Shown piece by piece: positions 1 to 10,192 of a DNA stretch of 64,000 bases (positions within the stretch are counted from its first letter, which is position 1; each line of letters starts with the position of its first letter). Under the pieces are notes generated by a model. That model was not told the DNA's origin. It saw only the letters and a program-made list of their open reading frames with translations, and ran no database searches. Position numbers and translations under genes: made by a program. This DNA is from Hyposmocoma kahamanoa (taxonomy: Eukaryota > Arthropoda > Insecta > Lepidoptera > Cosmopterigidae): positions 2,294,544 through 2,358,543 of the forward strand of contig NW_020653856.1 of the NCBI RefSeq assembly GCF_003589595.1, given 5' to 3'.

Positions 1-420
1 ATGCAGCGCTATTACACAAAAGGGTCTTCCAAGTACCTAACACTTCCGTTAGAACGGCATTTGCCAGGAACCATCTCGCCTATAAGTTGCCACTCATCTA
101 CAACAGGATCAATCGCTCTATCCCTGAAATAAAAACTTTCCGAATTCGCAAAGCCAAGGCCCTGCTCAACAACTGGCTTCTCGAACTGTCCTACCAAGAC
201 ACTGAAAATCTTCTCAAAATAATAGGTTAATCGTCTGCACACCTTCACTCATTCTCACACGCACACAGACACAAACACACACACTCACACACACATTTTA
301 ATTACCCCTGTTAATTATTTTGAACCCAGCTCTCCGGTTGACTGGTAGAGAATGCCTAATGGCATTAAGTCCGCCATTTGTATTGTTTTGTGTGCAATAA
401 AGTTTAAATAAATAAATAAA
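1..420 (+). mobile_element. 5'-truncated non-LTR retrotransposon (LINE), 3' end
   Basis: Positions 3-230 are an open frame running in from the window edge and ending in TAA. Its 75 residues resemble the very C-terminus of a LINE reverse-transcriptase polyprotein (NHLAYKLPLIYNRINRSIPE, then KTFRIRKAKALLNNWL). It lacks a start and all catalytic motifs, because the element extends left of the window. The 3' UTR holds a CA-rich stretch, then the motif GACTGGTAGAGAATGCC with a small AATGCC/GGCATT stem, and ends in AATAAAG followed by repeated AAATA units near 400-420. The same 3' motif occurs in a different LINE fragment at 40.3 kb. Clade not determined. Confidence 0.7.
250..297. repeat. CA/CACA-rich microsatellite
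   Basis: Imperfect (CA)n run, mixed with ACAC and TCAC units, inside the 3' UTR of the truncated LINE at the left edge. Confidence 0.8.
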
Positions 421-622
421 AGATTTGAGAGACGGTGTCACTGCGCCTGTCACCCTGAGACATAAGTTGATATGTCTCAGGGTGACAGGTGCAGTGACTT
501 TGGCAGTTGACTAGTTTCACGTGCCTGTAATTTCACTAGCACCCATATCCTTCAAAATTGGACACAGTGCAATGCTCACATTACTGCTTGGTGGTAAAAA
601 TACAGCAAGTAGCAGTTTGCCA
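421..622 (-). mobile_element. SINE-2 family copy with internal inverted duplication
   Basis: First of 25 recognised copies of the dominant short repeat here. I call the strand with the A-rich 3' tail the sense strand. In sense order the consensus runs: GTTCGTCCAGGGAAGTACTG, a conserved GCAGTAATG/CATTACTGC hairpin, GGTGCTGGTGAAATTACAGG, ACTTATGTCTCAGGGTGACG, GACAGGCGTGTCGCTTACCA, then GTCACTTGATATCATAAAAA. Full length is about 300 bp. This copy is interrupted by a local inverted duplication (437-498). Confidence 0.7.
437..498. repeat. 28-bp inverted repeat, 6-nt loop
   Basis: Arms 437-464 and 471-498 are reverse complements with one mismatch, separated by AGTTGA. The right arm is an inverted copy of the SINE-2 segment in the left arm, so it arose by local inverted duplication. 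Confidence 0.9.
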
Positions 623-695
623 TTGACGAAAGCATTTGTCAATCAGCGTAACGTGCTTGCCGACTGTTGCCCCGGGTCGGTTAAACATACAGAGG

Positions 696-715
696 ATATA
701 ATAATAATAATAATA
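696..715. repeat. (ATA)n microsatellite forming a SINE tail
   Basis: About six ATA/TAA units abut the 3' end of the following minus-strand SINE-1 copy and probably are its simple-repeat tail. Confidence 0.75.
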
Positions 716-918
716 ACGCACACACTCAACATAGCCCCGCACTAGGGAAACCCTGTGTCGCGGGTGCCATGGACACACACATAGACAACCACAAATTACA
801 CCCAAACTCACGAGAGAAATAAATGTAGGTCATACAAATATTTCGCCCGGCCCGGGAATCGAACCTGGGACCTCTGCGTGGCAGTCCGGCATGGTAACCG
901 TTCGGCCACGGAGGCAGT
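716..918 (-). mobile_element. SINE-1 (tRNA-derived), near full length
   Basis: On the minus strand the head reads like a tRNA, with A-box TGGCCGAACGG and B-box GGTTCGATTCCCGGG. The body contains AGAAATATTTG, ATGTGTGTGTCCATGGCACC-like and GGGTTTCCCTAGTGCGGGGC segments and ends in GTGTGTGCG plus the TTA repeats. Close relatives lie at 16.1, 43.0 and 47.4 kb. It lacks the anticodon-arm context expected of a functional tRNA gene and continues into a non-tRNA body, so it is a retroposon. Confidence 0.85.
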
Positions 919-3126
919 TCAGTGAATAATGAATGAATATGAATAGTATATTCATTGTGAGAAAGCTTCTTTCGTTCACCCAGTGATTGTCTTTATATAA
1001 TGTGTTGATATGCATTCTCGCCATGTTTACAGCGGTCAAACTGAATCCAATTCACAAAAAATAAATCGAAAAAAAAAATTCGTAAATTCCTATTTTTTAT
1101 TTAATTGCGGCAAACAAATTTGATCCAAAGGTTGACTTGCACAGCATTGGCACTTGCAAACATTTTGAACAATGACCTTAAATGCCCAGAAAGAAACGCA
1201 TTTTAGATCTATTTGGTGGTGGTGGGGTAGTGTCGTATCGAGCGGGCGATTGGTAGATCAGTCAACCTTGCTTCCCGTACTGGCTGCGTCTACGTCGCGC
1301 TGACATCCCGCGTAGGTACATTCTATTCTAATCTGTTACGAAATGCCATGTGCTTACCAACAAGTACTACCAACAAGAGTTAGTGGTGCAAAAAAAAGAG
1401 TTAGTAGTACAAGTGCGTGTCTATTCTTATGGCATGATGTGAAACGTTTAGTTTACGTGGAGAATACGAGTGTCGAAGTTTCTGCTTTCAAAGTTGTGGA
1501 GTTTAATGTCGAAACGAAACTTACGTGCGAATCTTGCTGTGGAGCTAGGAACTTCTAGCAATACTTTCATGTAACCTAAAGTTGGTAAATACCAAATCTA
1601 AGTTACAAAATAACTTTTTTTAGTCAACTTTTCTAACTAATGTTAATAAATAGTAAATTATAGCAATACTAGTACATAATCTTAATTTTAAAAATAGGTA
1701 AATAGCGATCGAGAAAGATTACGTATCGCTCGGTGAAGCGGGTGGCGGGGTCACTGCCCTTGCGTGGTGCATATGACTTCGAGATAATTTTGAAAAATTT
1801 TACTAGGTACAATTACCCAGAATATTGAACAGACAATTTTTTTTAATATTTTTACATGTTTTAGCATTATTTCTATTATTAATTTCTTAAATATGGCGAG
1901 AATGCAAATCAACACACTGTATAAGTAAGAATTCGATAACAAAAACTGATGTTATTCAATCTCATTTTTAGCTTGTTTCATGGCCCCAAAATGTATCAAC
2001 ATCGACGACTTCGATGTGCCAACATTGGAACTGTGACGGGCGATTTTGCGGTTGTCAAGTGTTTCGTATAGCTTTGTGTGAAGTTATATAGAGAGTTAAA
2101 ATTAACTAACTTCCTTAGGCAGCTTGTACATCAAAATGTATGTAAAGAAAGCCGTGGTAGCCTTATGGTTTGACCTACCGCATTTCAAACACAGGCTGTT
2201 ATATATATATTTACCAATGTGCTTTTCGGTGAAGGAAAACATCGCTTTAAAATTTTGCGCTATTATACATTTTTTAATGGGACAAGTATGGGGAAATCCG
2301 AAGCCATAGAAAATATAAGGAAACTGTCTTAGGAACCATTAAGTCTTTGTTTTTTGTGAAAACAATTTTGGCATAGGAAATTTTTTGATCAAGCGTGAGT
2401 TGTTAAAAAAGAAATGAATAAAATTGATCAAAATTTTTTTAGTGCTAAATTTGTCATAGTCATTTTTTTATTGTTTGAATATTAATAAGGGTGTATTGTC
2501 GCCCTGGCGTATAATATATATATTCTCTGAGCGCTAATTTTGACTTAAATGAAAACGCCTGAAGAAGTTTCAATATCCACTGATTAACACTTCAAAGGTC
2601 ACAAATTAAACGAATTGTTAAAGGGACTTAAGGATTGTTGAGCCGTGGCGACAGTGAAAAAGGTTTTACTGAACAAGAAAAGACATCCAAGAGGCATTAC
2701 GGTAAGAGGAGGATCAAATTGAAAGACAGTGTGACATAGCGTTACAAAAAGGTTTAACTAAACAAAAATAAATAAGAATAATTTATTAAAATTTTTGACA
2801 TATCCATGCCTCCGAAGTTCCGTAATTATTGACATACAACCACAGACAAAAATGTAATATTTCCTGGATTCTTGTATTTTTTAATTTCAGTGAAGCGACG
2901 AGCTCTTTAGTTGCGATATTTATCGAGCTAACAGATTATATAATGAAGATTATTCAAGTTGATAAATTTCGAGACCTGTATAATGAATTATAATGAAATG
3001 AAATAAATTATAAATAATTATAATAAATTTTTATTGTTTATTATACTGAATCGTCAGATTTTTCACCACATGAACGGGAATCATCATTAACATTAGTTAA
3101 CATTAATTATAACCCGTTAACATTAA
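919..3126. other. AT-rich region, no recognised gene
   Basis: Only short open frames with no recognisable domains. A patch near 1200-1330 is less AT-rich. Near 3085-3130 an imperfect repeat of GTTAACATTAATTAT precedes the LINE. Confidence 0.5.
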
Positions 3127-3135
3127 TTATTAACC

Positions 3136-3516
3136 GTGAAACAGAGTGACGAATGGACTTTGGCGCAGCGAAAAAGACACAGAAACCGCCTTAGTACCTT
3201 GGAGGGTAAAGCAAAAAATAGCTCTAATGAGAAATTTAAAGCTGCAGACATTAGGGTGCCGCTTTTCATAAATAATGTAGATAAAGGTACTTCCGAAACT
3301 GATATAAGTACCTACATTATGAATAAAACTCAAATAAGTGTGGACTTACAGAAAATAAAGTCAAAGGTACAAAAGCAGTATAATGCTTATAAGGTGTACG
3401 TCCCGAATGCAAAGCTAGCGTTTTTTCTAGATGATTCACTGTGGCCTGAAGGTGTAATAGTGAGAAAATTTGTTGAATTTAAACAAAAATATGATGGACA
3501 ACAACAAAGACCATAG
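3136..3516 (+). CDS. LINE ORF1 C-terminal fragment
   Basis: About 126 codons, opening without a real start codon (GTG at 3136 after a stop at 3124). The last half has the pattern seen at the end of ORF1 proteins of CR1/Daphne-type LINEs: FINNVDKGTSETDISTYI, then a lysine-rich stretch, YNAYKVYVPN, and SLWPEGVIVRKF. In intact relatives ORF1 binds RNA or acts as an esterase, and any zinc-finger or PHD-type N-terminus is missing here. The frame ends with TAG and overlaps the ORF2 ATG at 3491 by 26 nt in a different frame. It is a remnant and is unlikely to make a working ORF1 protein. Confidence 0.7.
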   Translation: MKQSDEWTLAQRKRHRNRLSTLEGKAKNSSNEKFKAADIRVPLFINNVDKGTSETDISTYIMNKTQISVDLQKIKSKVQKQYNAYKVYVPNAKLAFFLDDSLWPEGVIVRKFVEFKQKYDGQQQRP

Positions 3517-6352
3517 AAGGAGAACAACCAGGTTTGTAACCTTTAATTGTTACTCGGTAAAAAATTCAGTAGATTATGTGAGAACGCTGTGTCAGACGGC
3601 GGATTTCATTGCCCTGCAGGAGACGTGGCTTCTGCCACATGATATACCTTACCTAGGCGACATTGATCCAGACTTCGCATACATAGGGAAATCAGCCGTG
3701 GATACTTCGGTGGGAATTTTAAAGGGTAGGCCGTACGGCGGAGTAGCTCTTATGTGGCGAAAAAGTGTTTTTCACTCAGTGTCGGTAATTGATTGTAACA
3801 GTGTACGAATAGCGGCGATAAAAGTAAAGATGGACCACCGTGAGTTCGTCGTAATGTCAGTATACATGCCAACGAACGACGAGGACAATTTAGAATCTTT
3901 TATAGACTGTTTAGGAGAAGTAAATGCTATAATTGAATCTTGTAACGTGGAATCTGTATATATGTTAGGGGATTTTAATTCTCACCCTGGCTCATTGTTT
4001 GGCACAGAGTTTAAAAATTTTTCTAAGAGTTTAAAAAACTGGACATGCGCAGATATTGAATGTTTAGGCATCCATTCCAACTCGTTCACTTACATTAGTG
4101 GCGCGCATGGCACCACATCGTGGCTAGATCACATAGTTACTACTGAACTTGCAAAAAAAACTATTCTAGACGTTAAGATACGGTATGAGGTATCTAATTC
4201 GGACCACTTTGCAGTAGAATTAATATCAGATATAAATATTTTAGTGCCGAAGACAATACAAAAAGACTTTGTGCCGGATAGTGCTATATGGGGAGAAAGA
4301 AATGCTGAGCAGATAAATCAATATGGGCAGATATGTGCAGCTGGCTTGCGTGATATTGATTTTCCTGCTGAGTTTAGAAATTGTTCTGACGTAATTTGTA
4401 ATAATTTAGAGCATAGACAAATAATTGATAACATTTATAACAAAATAGTAGAAACTTTAAGAAATGCCGCAGCCTTAAGTAATAATAATAGTATTAATAA
4501 AAACGTTAAAAAGAAAAAGTTATATGTAACGGGTTGGAATAAGCATATTAAACTAGTACATGGGGAAGCTCGGCTTCGGTTTCAGGATTGGGTAGCTCAC
4601 GGCAGGCCCACGTCAGGACATATATATGAATTAATGCGAAACTCACGTAAAATATTCAAAAGTAAGCTTAAATGGTGTAAGGACAATGAGAACCAGATTA
4701 AAATGGATATTTTAGCGACTCGGCATATGGCCAAAGATTTCAGTAAATTTTGGAAAGAAACCAACAAGTTGAATCCGAAGCGGAGTGTCCCTGTGAGTGT
4801 AGAGGGCATTAGTGATCCTGTCCAGATCGCCAACCAGTTCAGGAAACATTTTAAAATATGCTCTACGTTAAGTCCTGCCAAGGTTACAATGGAGTTGAGT
4901 GAGAAAAACATTGGAGAACCTATTAGGCGCGTCACGGCTAAGGAGGTTAAGAGAGTGGTGAGGGACATGAAGCGAGGGAAATCCCCCGGTCATGACGCGC
5001 TCAGCGTAGAGCACCTACAGCACGCGGGCGTTCACTTATCGAGGGTGCTCGCCATGCTATACTCTTTTTGCGTTAGCCACTCATATCTGCCACAAGATAT
5101 GATGAAAACTGTGGTTGTTCCCATAATTAAGAATAAGACTGGGGATTTGTCTAGTATAAGCAATTATAGGCCAATATCACTTGCAACTATAATAGCCAAG
5201 GTGCTGGACGGTGTGATTGACATTCAATTGCGACAGAATCTAAAGTTAAATGATGCTCAGTTCGGTTTTAGAACTGGGCTTTCGACTGAAGCGACCATAT
5301 TGAATCTTAAACACACCGTTCAGTACTACACGGATAGAAACACGCCTGTCTACGCCTGTTTTCTAGACTTATCTAAGGCTTTTGATTTGGTGGTGTATGA
5401 CAGGCTGTGGCAGAAGTTAGCGAGTGATACTGACCTGCCTCCTGAGCTCGGATCCCTACTGAAATACTGGTACGGTAATCAGAGCAATGTTGTGAAATGG
5501 TCAGGGTCACTATCGGATGTGTACGGGCTGGAATGTGGCGTAAGGCAAGGCGGGCTGACTTCTCCGACCCTTTTCAGCCTGTACATAAACCGCTTGATTT
5601 GTGGGCTCGGTGACGCTCGTGTCGGCTGCTCGGTTGATGGTGTGTTTGTAAACAACATCAGTTACGCGGACGACATGGTATTGCTGAGCCCATCGATCAG
5701 CGCCCTCAGAAAGTTACTGGCGATTTGTGAGTGTTATGCGTTGGCACATGGACTTAAGTATAATGCCACTAAAAGCAAGTTTATGTTATTTAAAGCGGGC
5801 CTAAAGACATACACCCGCGTCCCACCAGTATATTTGAATGGTAGTGTGCTTTCGCAAGTTACTAGTTTTAAGTATTTGGGACATTGGGTTACCGAGACGC
5901 TAGATGATGGTTTGGATATAGAGAGGGAGCGCAGGGCTCTGTCAGTTCGCGCAAATATGCTGGTTCGTAGGTTTGCACGGTGTACTGAACAAGTTAAGGC
6001 TACACTATTCAGAGCGTATTGTCAGTCGTTTTACACGTGCGGCCTATGGGCCAAATATACGAAGAAGTCCTACACTGCCCTGCGCACCCAATACAATAAT
6101 GCGTTCAGGGCTTTGATGGGTCTGCCACCGTATTGCAGCGCGTCAGGGATGTTCGCGGACGCACAGATAGACTGCTTTTCGGCAATAATTCGCAAGCGAG
6201 TCGCGTCCCTGATGCGGCGGGTGCGGGGCAGCTCCAATACATACCTGAAGCTTTTCGCGTCGAGAATGGATCTGGACTGTCCAATAATGCGGCACTGGAC
6301 GAAAATACACATTGAGCATTCCGGTTCCAGGCCGACCTATAGGTTTATATAA
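3491..6352 (+). CDS. LINE ORF2: AP endonuclease + reverse transcriptase, intact
   Basis: A 953-codon open frame from the first ATG (3491) to TAA, without internal stops. The N-terminal quarter is an apurinic endonuclease-like domain: FNC near residue 19, QETW with Glu44, GDFNSH near 160-165, and SDH at 237-239. These give the metal-binding and catalytic acidic/His residues that nick target DNA. The reverse transcriptase follows: GKSPGHD, NYRPIS, FGFRTG, CFLDLSKAFD, GVRQGG and the catalytic YADD at residues 725-728 (nt 5663-5674). The C-terminal region contains CSASGMFADAQ, shared with the 60-kb fragment. The enzyme would reverse-transcribe its own RNA at a nicked chromosomal site. The open frame suggests a fairly recent insertion. 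An upstream TTG at 3470 in the same frame is not preferred. Confidence 0.93.
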   Translation: MMDNNKDHRRRTTRFVTFNCYSVKNSVDYVRTLCQTADFIALQETWLLPHDIPYLGDIDPDFAYIGKSAVDTSVGILKGRPYGGVALMWRKSVFHSVSVIDCNSVRIAAIKVKMDHREFVVMSVYMPTNDEDNLESFIDCLGEVNAIIESCNVESVYMLGDFNSHPGSLFGTEFKNFSKSLKNWTCADIECLGIHSNSFTYISGAHGTTSWLDHIVTTELAKKTILDVKIRYEVSNSDHFAVELISDINILVPKTIQKDFVPDSAIWGERNAEQINQYGQICAAGLRDIDFPAEFRNCSDVICNNLEHRQIIDNIYNKIVETLRNAAALSNNNSINKNVKKKKLYVTGWNKHIKLVHGEARLRFQDWVAHGRPTSGHIYELMRNSRKIFKSKLKWCKDNENQIKMDILATRHMAKDFSKFWKETNKLNPKRSVPVSVEGISDPVQIANQFRKHFKICSTLSPAKVTMELSEKNIGEPIRRVTAKEVKRVVRDMKRGKSPGHDALSVEHLQHAGVHLSRVLAMLYSFCVSHSYLPQDMMKTVVVPIIKNKTGDLSSISNYRPISLATIIAKVLDGVIDIQLRQNLKLNDAQFGFRTGLSTEATILNLKHTVQYYTDRNTPVYACFLDLSKAFDLVVYDRLWQKLASDTDLPPELGSLLKYWYGNQSNVVKWSGSLSDVYGLECGVRQGGLTSPTLFSLYINRLICGLGDARVGCSVDGVFVNNISYADDMVLLSPSISALRKLLAICECYALAHGLKYNATKSKFMLFKAGLKTYTRVPPVYLNGSVLSQVTSFKYLGHWVTETLDDGLDIERERRALSVRANMLVRRFARCTEQVKATLFRAYCQSFYTCGLWAKYTKKSYTALRTQYNNAFRALMGLPPYCSASGMFADAQIDCFSAIIRKRVASLMRRVRGSSNTYLKLFASRMDLDCPIMRHWTKIHIEHSGSRPTYRFI

Positions 6353-6657
6353 ATTGCATGCTATATATATATTATTAGGTAACAATTTGAATTTAATTAA
6401 TTTGGTTTTTATATTTTTGATGTTAATTTATGTATGATACTGATATTAATTTTTTATAACTTAAATTTATAATATTGAAAAGCTTTTTATTTTATATGTT
6501 TTATTTTGATTTATATAATTGATTAATTTAACTTTGTAAACTAGCGTAGGTAAAGTCTAACACTAGTTTTTTTTAAGTACTTCTACTAACACATATTATG
6601 GATTGAATGTCTGAAATAAATAAATTAAATTGAAATTAAAAATTAATCCTTGAGTAG

Positions 6658-7278
6658 CCGCTAACGCGATACATGCAGCCGTAGACGCATACCACACCTA
6701 GAGGTGCCGGTGATGATTTTATACCGATTTATCGGATATCGAAGTTATAACAGGTAAAAGAACTAATATTAATTGCTATTTCGGTAACTACTCTAGCAAA
6801 CTATAAAGTTTTTAATGCCTGGGTCTGTCATTTAAAAAAAATAAACAACTTCAAAAATACGTCACGACAATCGTGTTGTTATTGTTTGGGCTGGTGATTT
6901 CGGTGTTTATTTATTGAAAACATACCGTAAAAAGCATTTTTTAAGTTTACCCTGAATATAAATGTTTATAAACTATACTTTAAGGAGTAATTTCATAGTA
7001 AACGTTAGAACCACTCAAACTAATATTATATAAACGAATATTATCATATTTATCCAAGTACAACAAAAATTTCATTAGTGCTTTTTAAGTGCAGGATTGG
7101 CGGTGTATTACTGCATTTTATTTGAGATGTTTTTGTTGGTAGTACGGAGGGTATTTATTTAGCAATGCAGAATAATAAGTTTTATTTATAAAAACTTGTA
7201 TTTAAAGTGAATCCGTTTCTATTTTGCGAAACCAAATAGCCGCCATTTTGCGGTAGGAGGAGCGCATCGCGTGAGCGG
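6658..7278 (+). mobile_element. MITE-A copy 1: TIR element with 4-bp duplication GTAG
   Basis: A 621-bp non-coding element whose ends are inverted: CCGCTAACGCGATAC at the left and GCATCGCGTGAGCGG at the right. It is flanked by GTAG on both sides (6654-6657 and 7279-7282). Two further copies at 37.2 and 59.7 kb share almost the whole sequence. No transposase frame, so non-autonomous. The 4-bp duplication with CCGCT termini does not match a superfamily I can name with confidence. Confidence 0.88.
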
Positions 7279-7666
7279 GTAGGTACAGAAATTGTTAAAC
7301 GCAACATCACGATCCCAATCAGACAGTAAATCTTTTTTTTTAAACCCGCTCACACTCTTTAAACACTCACGACTTAAACTTCTTCATAAATAAAATCGAT
7401 TTTTATAAAAAAAAAAACGTAATCGGAAACGCGTTAGGACATCACTAATTGATTAGAATTCGAGCTGCCAAAAGTTAAGTAAATGGTTGGACGGAGTATA
7501 TTATATCTAGTCTTTAAAATAATATATTTTCTACTGTCTAATATATCTTTCTACACTAAACTAACTCGCCGTAGTCGTTATACTGTCTGCATAGTTTAGG
7601 AATAGGTGAATTATATCTGGAAGCTGTATTACGTCTAGGTGGGTGGAGTTGAATGTATAGTATTTA

Positions 7667-7705
7667 AAGCGTACATACTCATAGCCACGCACTAGGGAAA
7701 CCTTG
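7667..7705 (-). mobile_element. SINE-1 fragment
   Basis: CATAGCCACGCACTAGGGAA-type sequence matches the 3' body of SINE-1. The rest is missing. Nothing else is recognised between 7283 and 7780. Confidence 0.5.
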
Positions 7706-7780
7706 ATCTCACTCAACCTTTGATAAACCCAACAAAAAAAATCTAAATTAAGCAAAATGTATTTTAAATAAAAAAAAAAT

Positions 7781-7921
7781 TATCGAGTTCTTAGGTTTTC
7801 GCGATTGTTACACATAGGAAATGAAACTATTTTTCCGGATTTAAATCGCGTGTGTTTGTTTTTTGTACCAAACGTTTCGGACTTATATGCGATTTAAATC
7901 CGGAAAAAAGTTTCATTACCT
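7781..7921. repeat. Foldback repeat with CGTTTCGG core (Penelope-like terminal repeat?), short copy
   Basis: Contains TATCGAGTTCTTAGGTTTTC, then an arm GAAACTATTTTTCCGGATTT, a short centre with CGTTTCGG, and the inverse arm AAATCCGGAAAAAAGTTTC. Longer copies are at 16.66 kb and 35.72 kb. The CGAAACGTCGG-type core is characteristic of terminal repeats of Penelope-like elements; that assignment is from memory. Confidence 0.6.
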
Positions 7922-8006
7922 AAAAAAATACTCTTTCGACTCAAGATACAAAATTCGAAACACTTGTATTACGAAATGACCGATAATAATGATTTGTCGA
8001 TTGATT

Positions 8007-8382
8007 TTTAACCGACTTCCAAAAAAGGAGTAGGTTCTCAATTCGACTGTATTTTTTTATTGTATGTATGTTCCCATTTCATTTTGAAGAAAATCATCCA
8101 CCTCTAAGGGTGGCTGATCACGCATAAACATTCATTTTTGTAAATAGCGCCTAAATTTTACTTAAGGAGCAATTATTTTAATGGTTGACTTTGCTATTCT
8201 CCAATTCAAGGCGTTTTTCTCTCTCAATATACTTTGAGTAATGAGAACCGACTTTTATTATCTCCTGTGTCAAGTCCTAAATAGTGGCGAACTAGGGGAT
8301 ATTTCAAAAAAACTTGGCAAATAGATGTAATTCCACGTACTTTTGAGATTGGTTTTTTTAGTACTCTGTACTGAGATTATAG
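8007..8382 (+). repeat. Dispersed AACCGACTTC repeat, near full length
   Basis: Starts TTTTTAACCGACTTCC, continues AGGTTCTCAATTCGACTG, and ends TAGTACTCTGTACTGAGATT. The ends carry partly inverted AACCGACYTC motifs. Other copies: an internally deleted one at 12.5 kb, a partial one at 12.75 kb, a full minus-strand copy at 13.7-14.1 kb and a partial one at 52.4 kb. Non-coding; class unknown. Confidence 0.7.
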
Positions 8383-8797
8383 TTTTTCATTTTCAAATTA
8401 GTAAATTAGTAGTAAATTAGTATTCTAAAATTTAAATAATTAAACAGACTTTTGCAAAAACACGCCATTATTTTGGGGATTTACTAGTGAGCAGTATACG
8501 CTGTACTTATAGTAGTTATAAATTCATAAGTGATAACTTATAATATCACCAAATCTTATTATAGAAGCTTATACATTGTATCACGTGTTGTTGACGTCAT
8601 GAGACCATCTGCCTACATTCAGTGCTGTCAATCGGGGTTCTAACAGCATTATTCACAGTATTTGATATAAATCTCGTCATTTCGGGTCGACATTTGTATA
8701 TGTTAATGGTATTCTGTGATTGTGTAGAATACCTAATCATTCTATACAATACCGGGCTCCTTTGGGCAATAATAATTTTTTTTTTGTTATACACATA

Positions 8798-9091
8798 CTA
8801 TGCTTGGGGTTTCTCTGATGGACCGAATCCCTAAAGAGGTCATACGTCACAGAGCTAAAGTGACCGACATAACTCGCAAAATCAGTAAGCTTATTAAGTG
8901 GCAGTGGGGAATGTCTGCAGGAGGGTTGATCGCCTATGGAGCAGACTTGATCTGGAATGGCGACCTAGTCAAGGAAAATGGACTGACGACCTGAGTAAGG
9001 TGGCCGGCAGTAGCTGGATGCGGGCGGCAAAAGACCGGCAAAGTTGGCGTGCTCTAGGGGAGGCTTATGTCCAGCAGTGGATGTGTGTAAG
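8798..9091 (+). pseudogene. RTE-type LINE C-terminal fragment, frameshifted
   Basis: The first frame gives LGVSLMDRIPKEVIRHRAKV, then TRKISKLIKWQWG. A shift near 8905-8930 moves to a second frame giving WTDDLSKVAGSSWMRAAKDR and WRALGEAYVQQWM before the stop. This order matches the C-terminus of insect RTE-like reverse transcriptases. It is followed by GATGATGAT, a tail typical of that group. All catalytic domains are missing. Confidence 0.82.
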
Positions 9092-9191
9092 CTGATGATG
9101 ATACACATGACCTTTATTTATTATTGTTATATACATTGTGTATAAAGTCTAGGTATTATAGAGAATGCCAACCGTAAATTTGGCAAAGTAT

Positions 9192-9290
9192 TTTCGTCCA
9201 GGGAAGTGCTGCCACACGGTTTAGAAGGGTAGGGACGCTGGTTAATTTACAGGACCATGGGACTTGTGCCCATAAGATCTTTGCGATTTA
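9192..9290 (+). mobile_element. SINE-2 partial copy
   Basis: TTCGTCCAGGGAAGTGCTGC, AGGGTAGGGACGCTGG and GATCTTTGCGATTTAAA blocks in sense order. The central hairpin and 3' tail are lost. Confidence 0.6.
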
Positions 9291-9639
9291 AATAGTCCCA
9301 ACTTTAAACTGTCCCAGTCTTCAGTTAGCCATGTGCCTAGATATTTGTACTTGCAGATCCGCTCTAGTCCTTGTCCTACGGCTGACATCTGTTATACACA
9401 TATGATACTGTGATATATATATAGAAAAAAGAATTTCATATTTTTAATTAAGAACTGTTTTGTCCACATCTAGCTCACAAATAGTTTTAAATTTTGAGTT
9501 AAGGATATCTCGTAAATAACTGTTTTTCTCAATATTTTACTTGTAACTGTTTTAACGCCAATATTCTACCTACGTCTGTTCTATACGAAGAACATAAAGA
9601 ATATTTAAATTTAGAGCCCGCGTTGAAAATGTCAACACT

Positions 9640-9766
9640 AAAGTAAACTAAAAGTGACTTCTCTTGTGGATGTAGGATCAATAAAAATATAACACGGAAG
9701 TTCATCTGTCAGTTTCATTAAAATAGAGTCTCAGGAAACGTGCGATCATGCGCCAGGACAAAGGTA
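9640..9766 (+). other. Candidate 5' exon (speculative)
   Basis: An initiator-like TCAGT (9708-9712) precedes ATGCGCCAGGACAAAG, directly followed by GTAAGT, a consensus 5' splice site. That would be an exon coding five residues plus one base. No downstream exon could be tied to it, so chance is quite possible. Confidence 0.15.
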
Positions 9767-10192
9767 AGTCAATCTTGTTCACCCACAGCTTACTTACTTC
9801 TTTTACTACTTCTTCTCTAATTACTAATTAATGCTATCAGCTAAGCTTGCGATGGTTGATTTTCGCTACATCAATAGAATGGAGTACGTTACAATGTCCA
9901 AATCTTTTACGTCCTATGCAAAGAACATTGGATTATGAGTTTCCATTTTAGTAATTTAGTGGACAAATCAAGTCCACGTAAATGTCGTTGCAACCAAATT
10001 AACGTTTATTTAAGGAAATCTATTGTTATCAGTCGGTAGGCAATATTAATTAATTCTTATTGTACAAACATGAAAGTTTTTGCTATTTAAATAACAAAGT
10101 AATAACGATAAATCCCTCTCCTGTAAAATTTGAATTAGTAACTGACTTCCCGCTTACTTTGTATAGTACATTGGAAAGATTCTCATATATTT

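Larger units (their letters stand above)
3127..6645 (+). mobile_element. CR1/Daphne-like LINE, 5'-truncated within ORF1, ORF2 intact
   Basis: Two overlapping frames (ORF1 C-terminus, then ORF2 with endonuclease and reverse transcriptase) and a 3' UTR ending GTCTGAAATAAATAAATT followed by A-rich sequence. The ORF1 frame has a stop (TAA 3124-3126) just upstream, so the element begins inside ORF1. That is typical of 5' truncation during target-primed reverse transcription. A 0.5-kb fragment of the same family sits inside MITE-A at 60.2-60.7 kb and shares the GTCTGAAATAAA 3' motif. Clade assignment is from the ORF1 C-terminal pattern (WPEGV..RKF) and general RT features, not a tree. No convincing target-site duplication was seen. 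Confidence 0.85.

Noticed and set aside
4597..4968. Minus-strand 123-codon frame
   Set aside because: Antisense shadow of the LINE ORF2; no domain.
6070..6385. Overlapping frames on both strands at the end of ORF2
   Set aside because: Shadows of the LINE ORF2 C-terminus in other frames.
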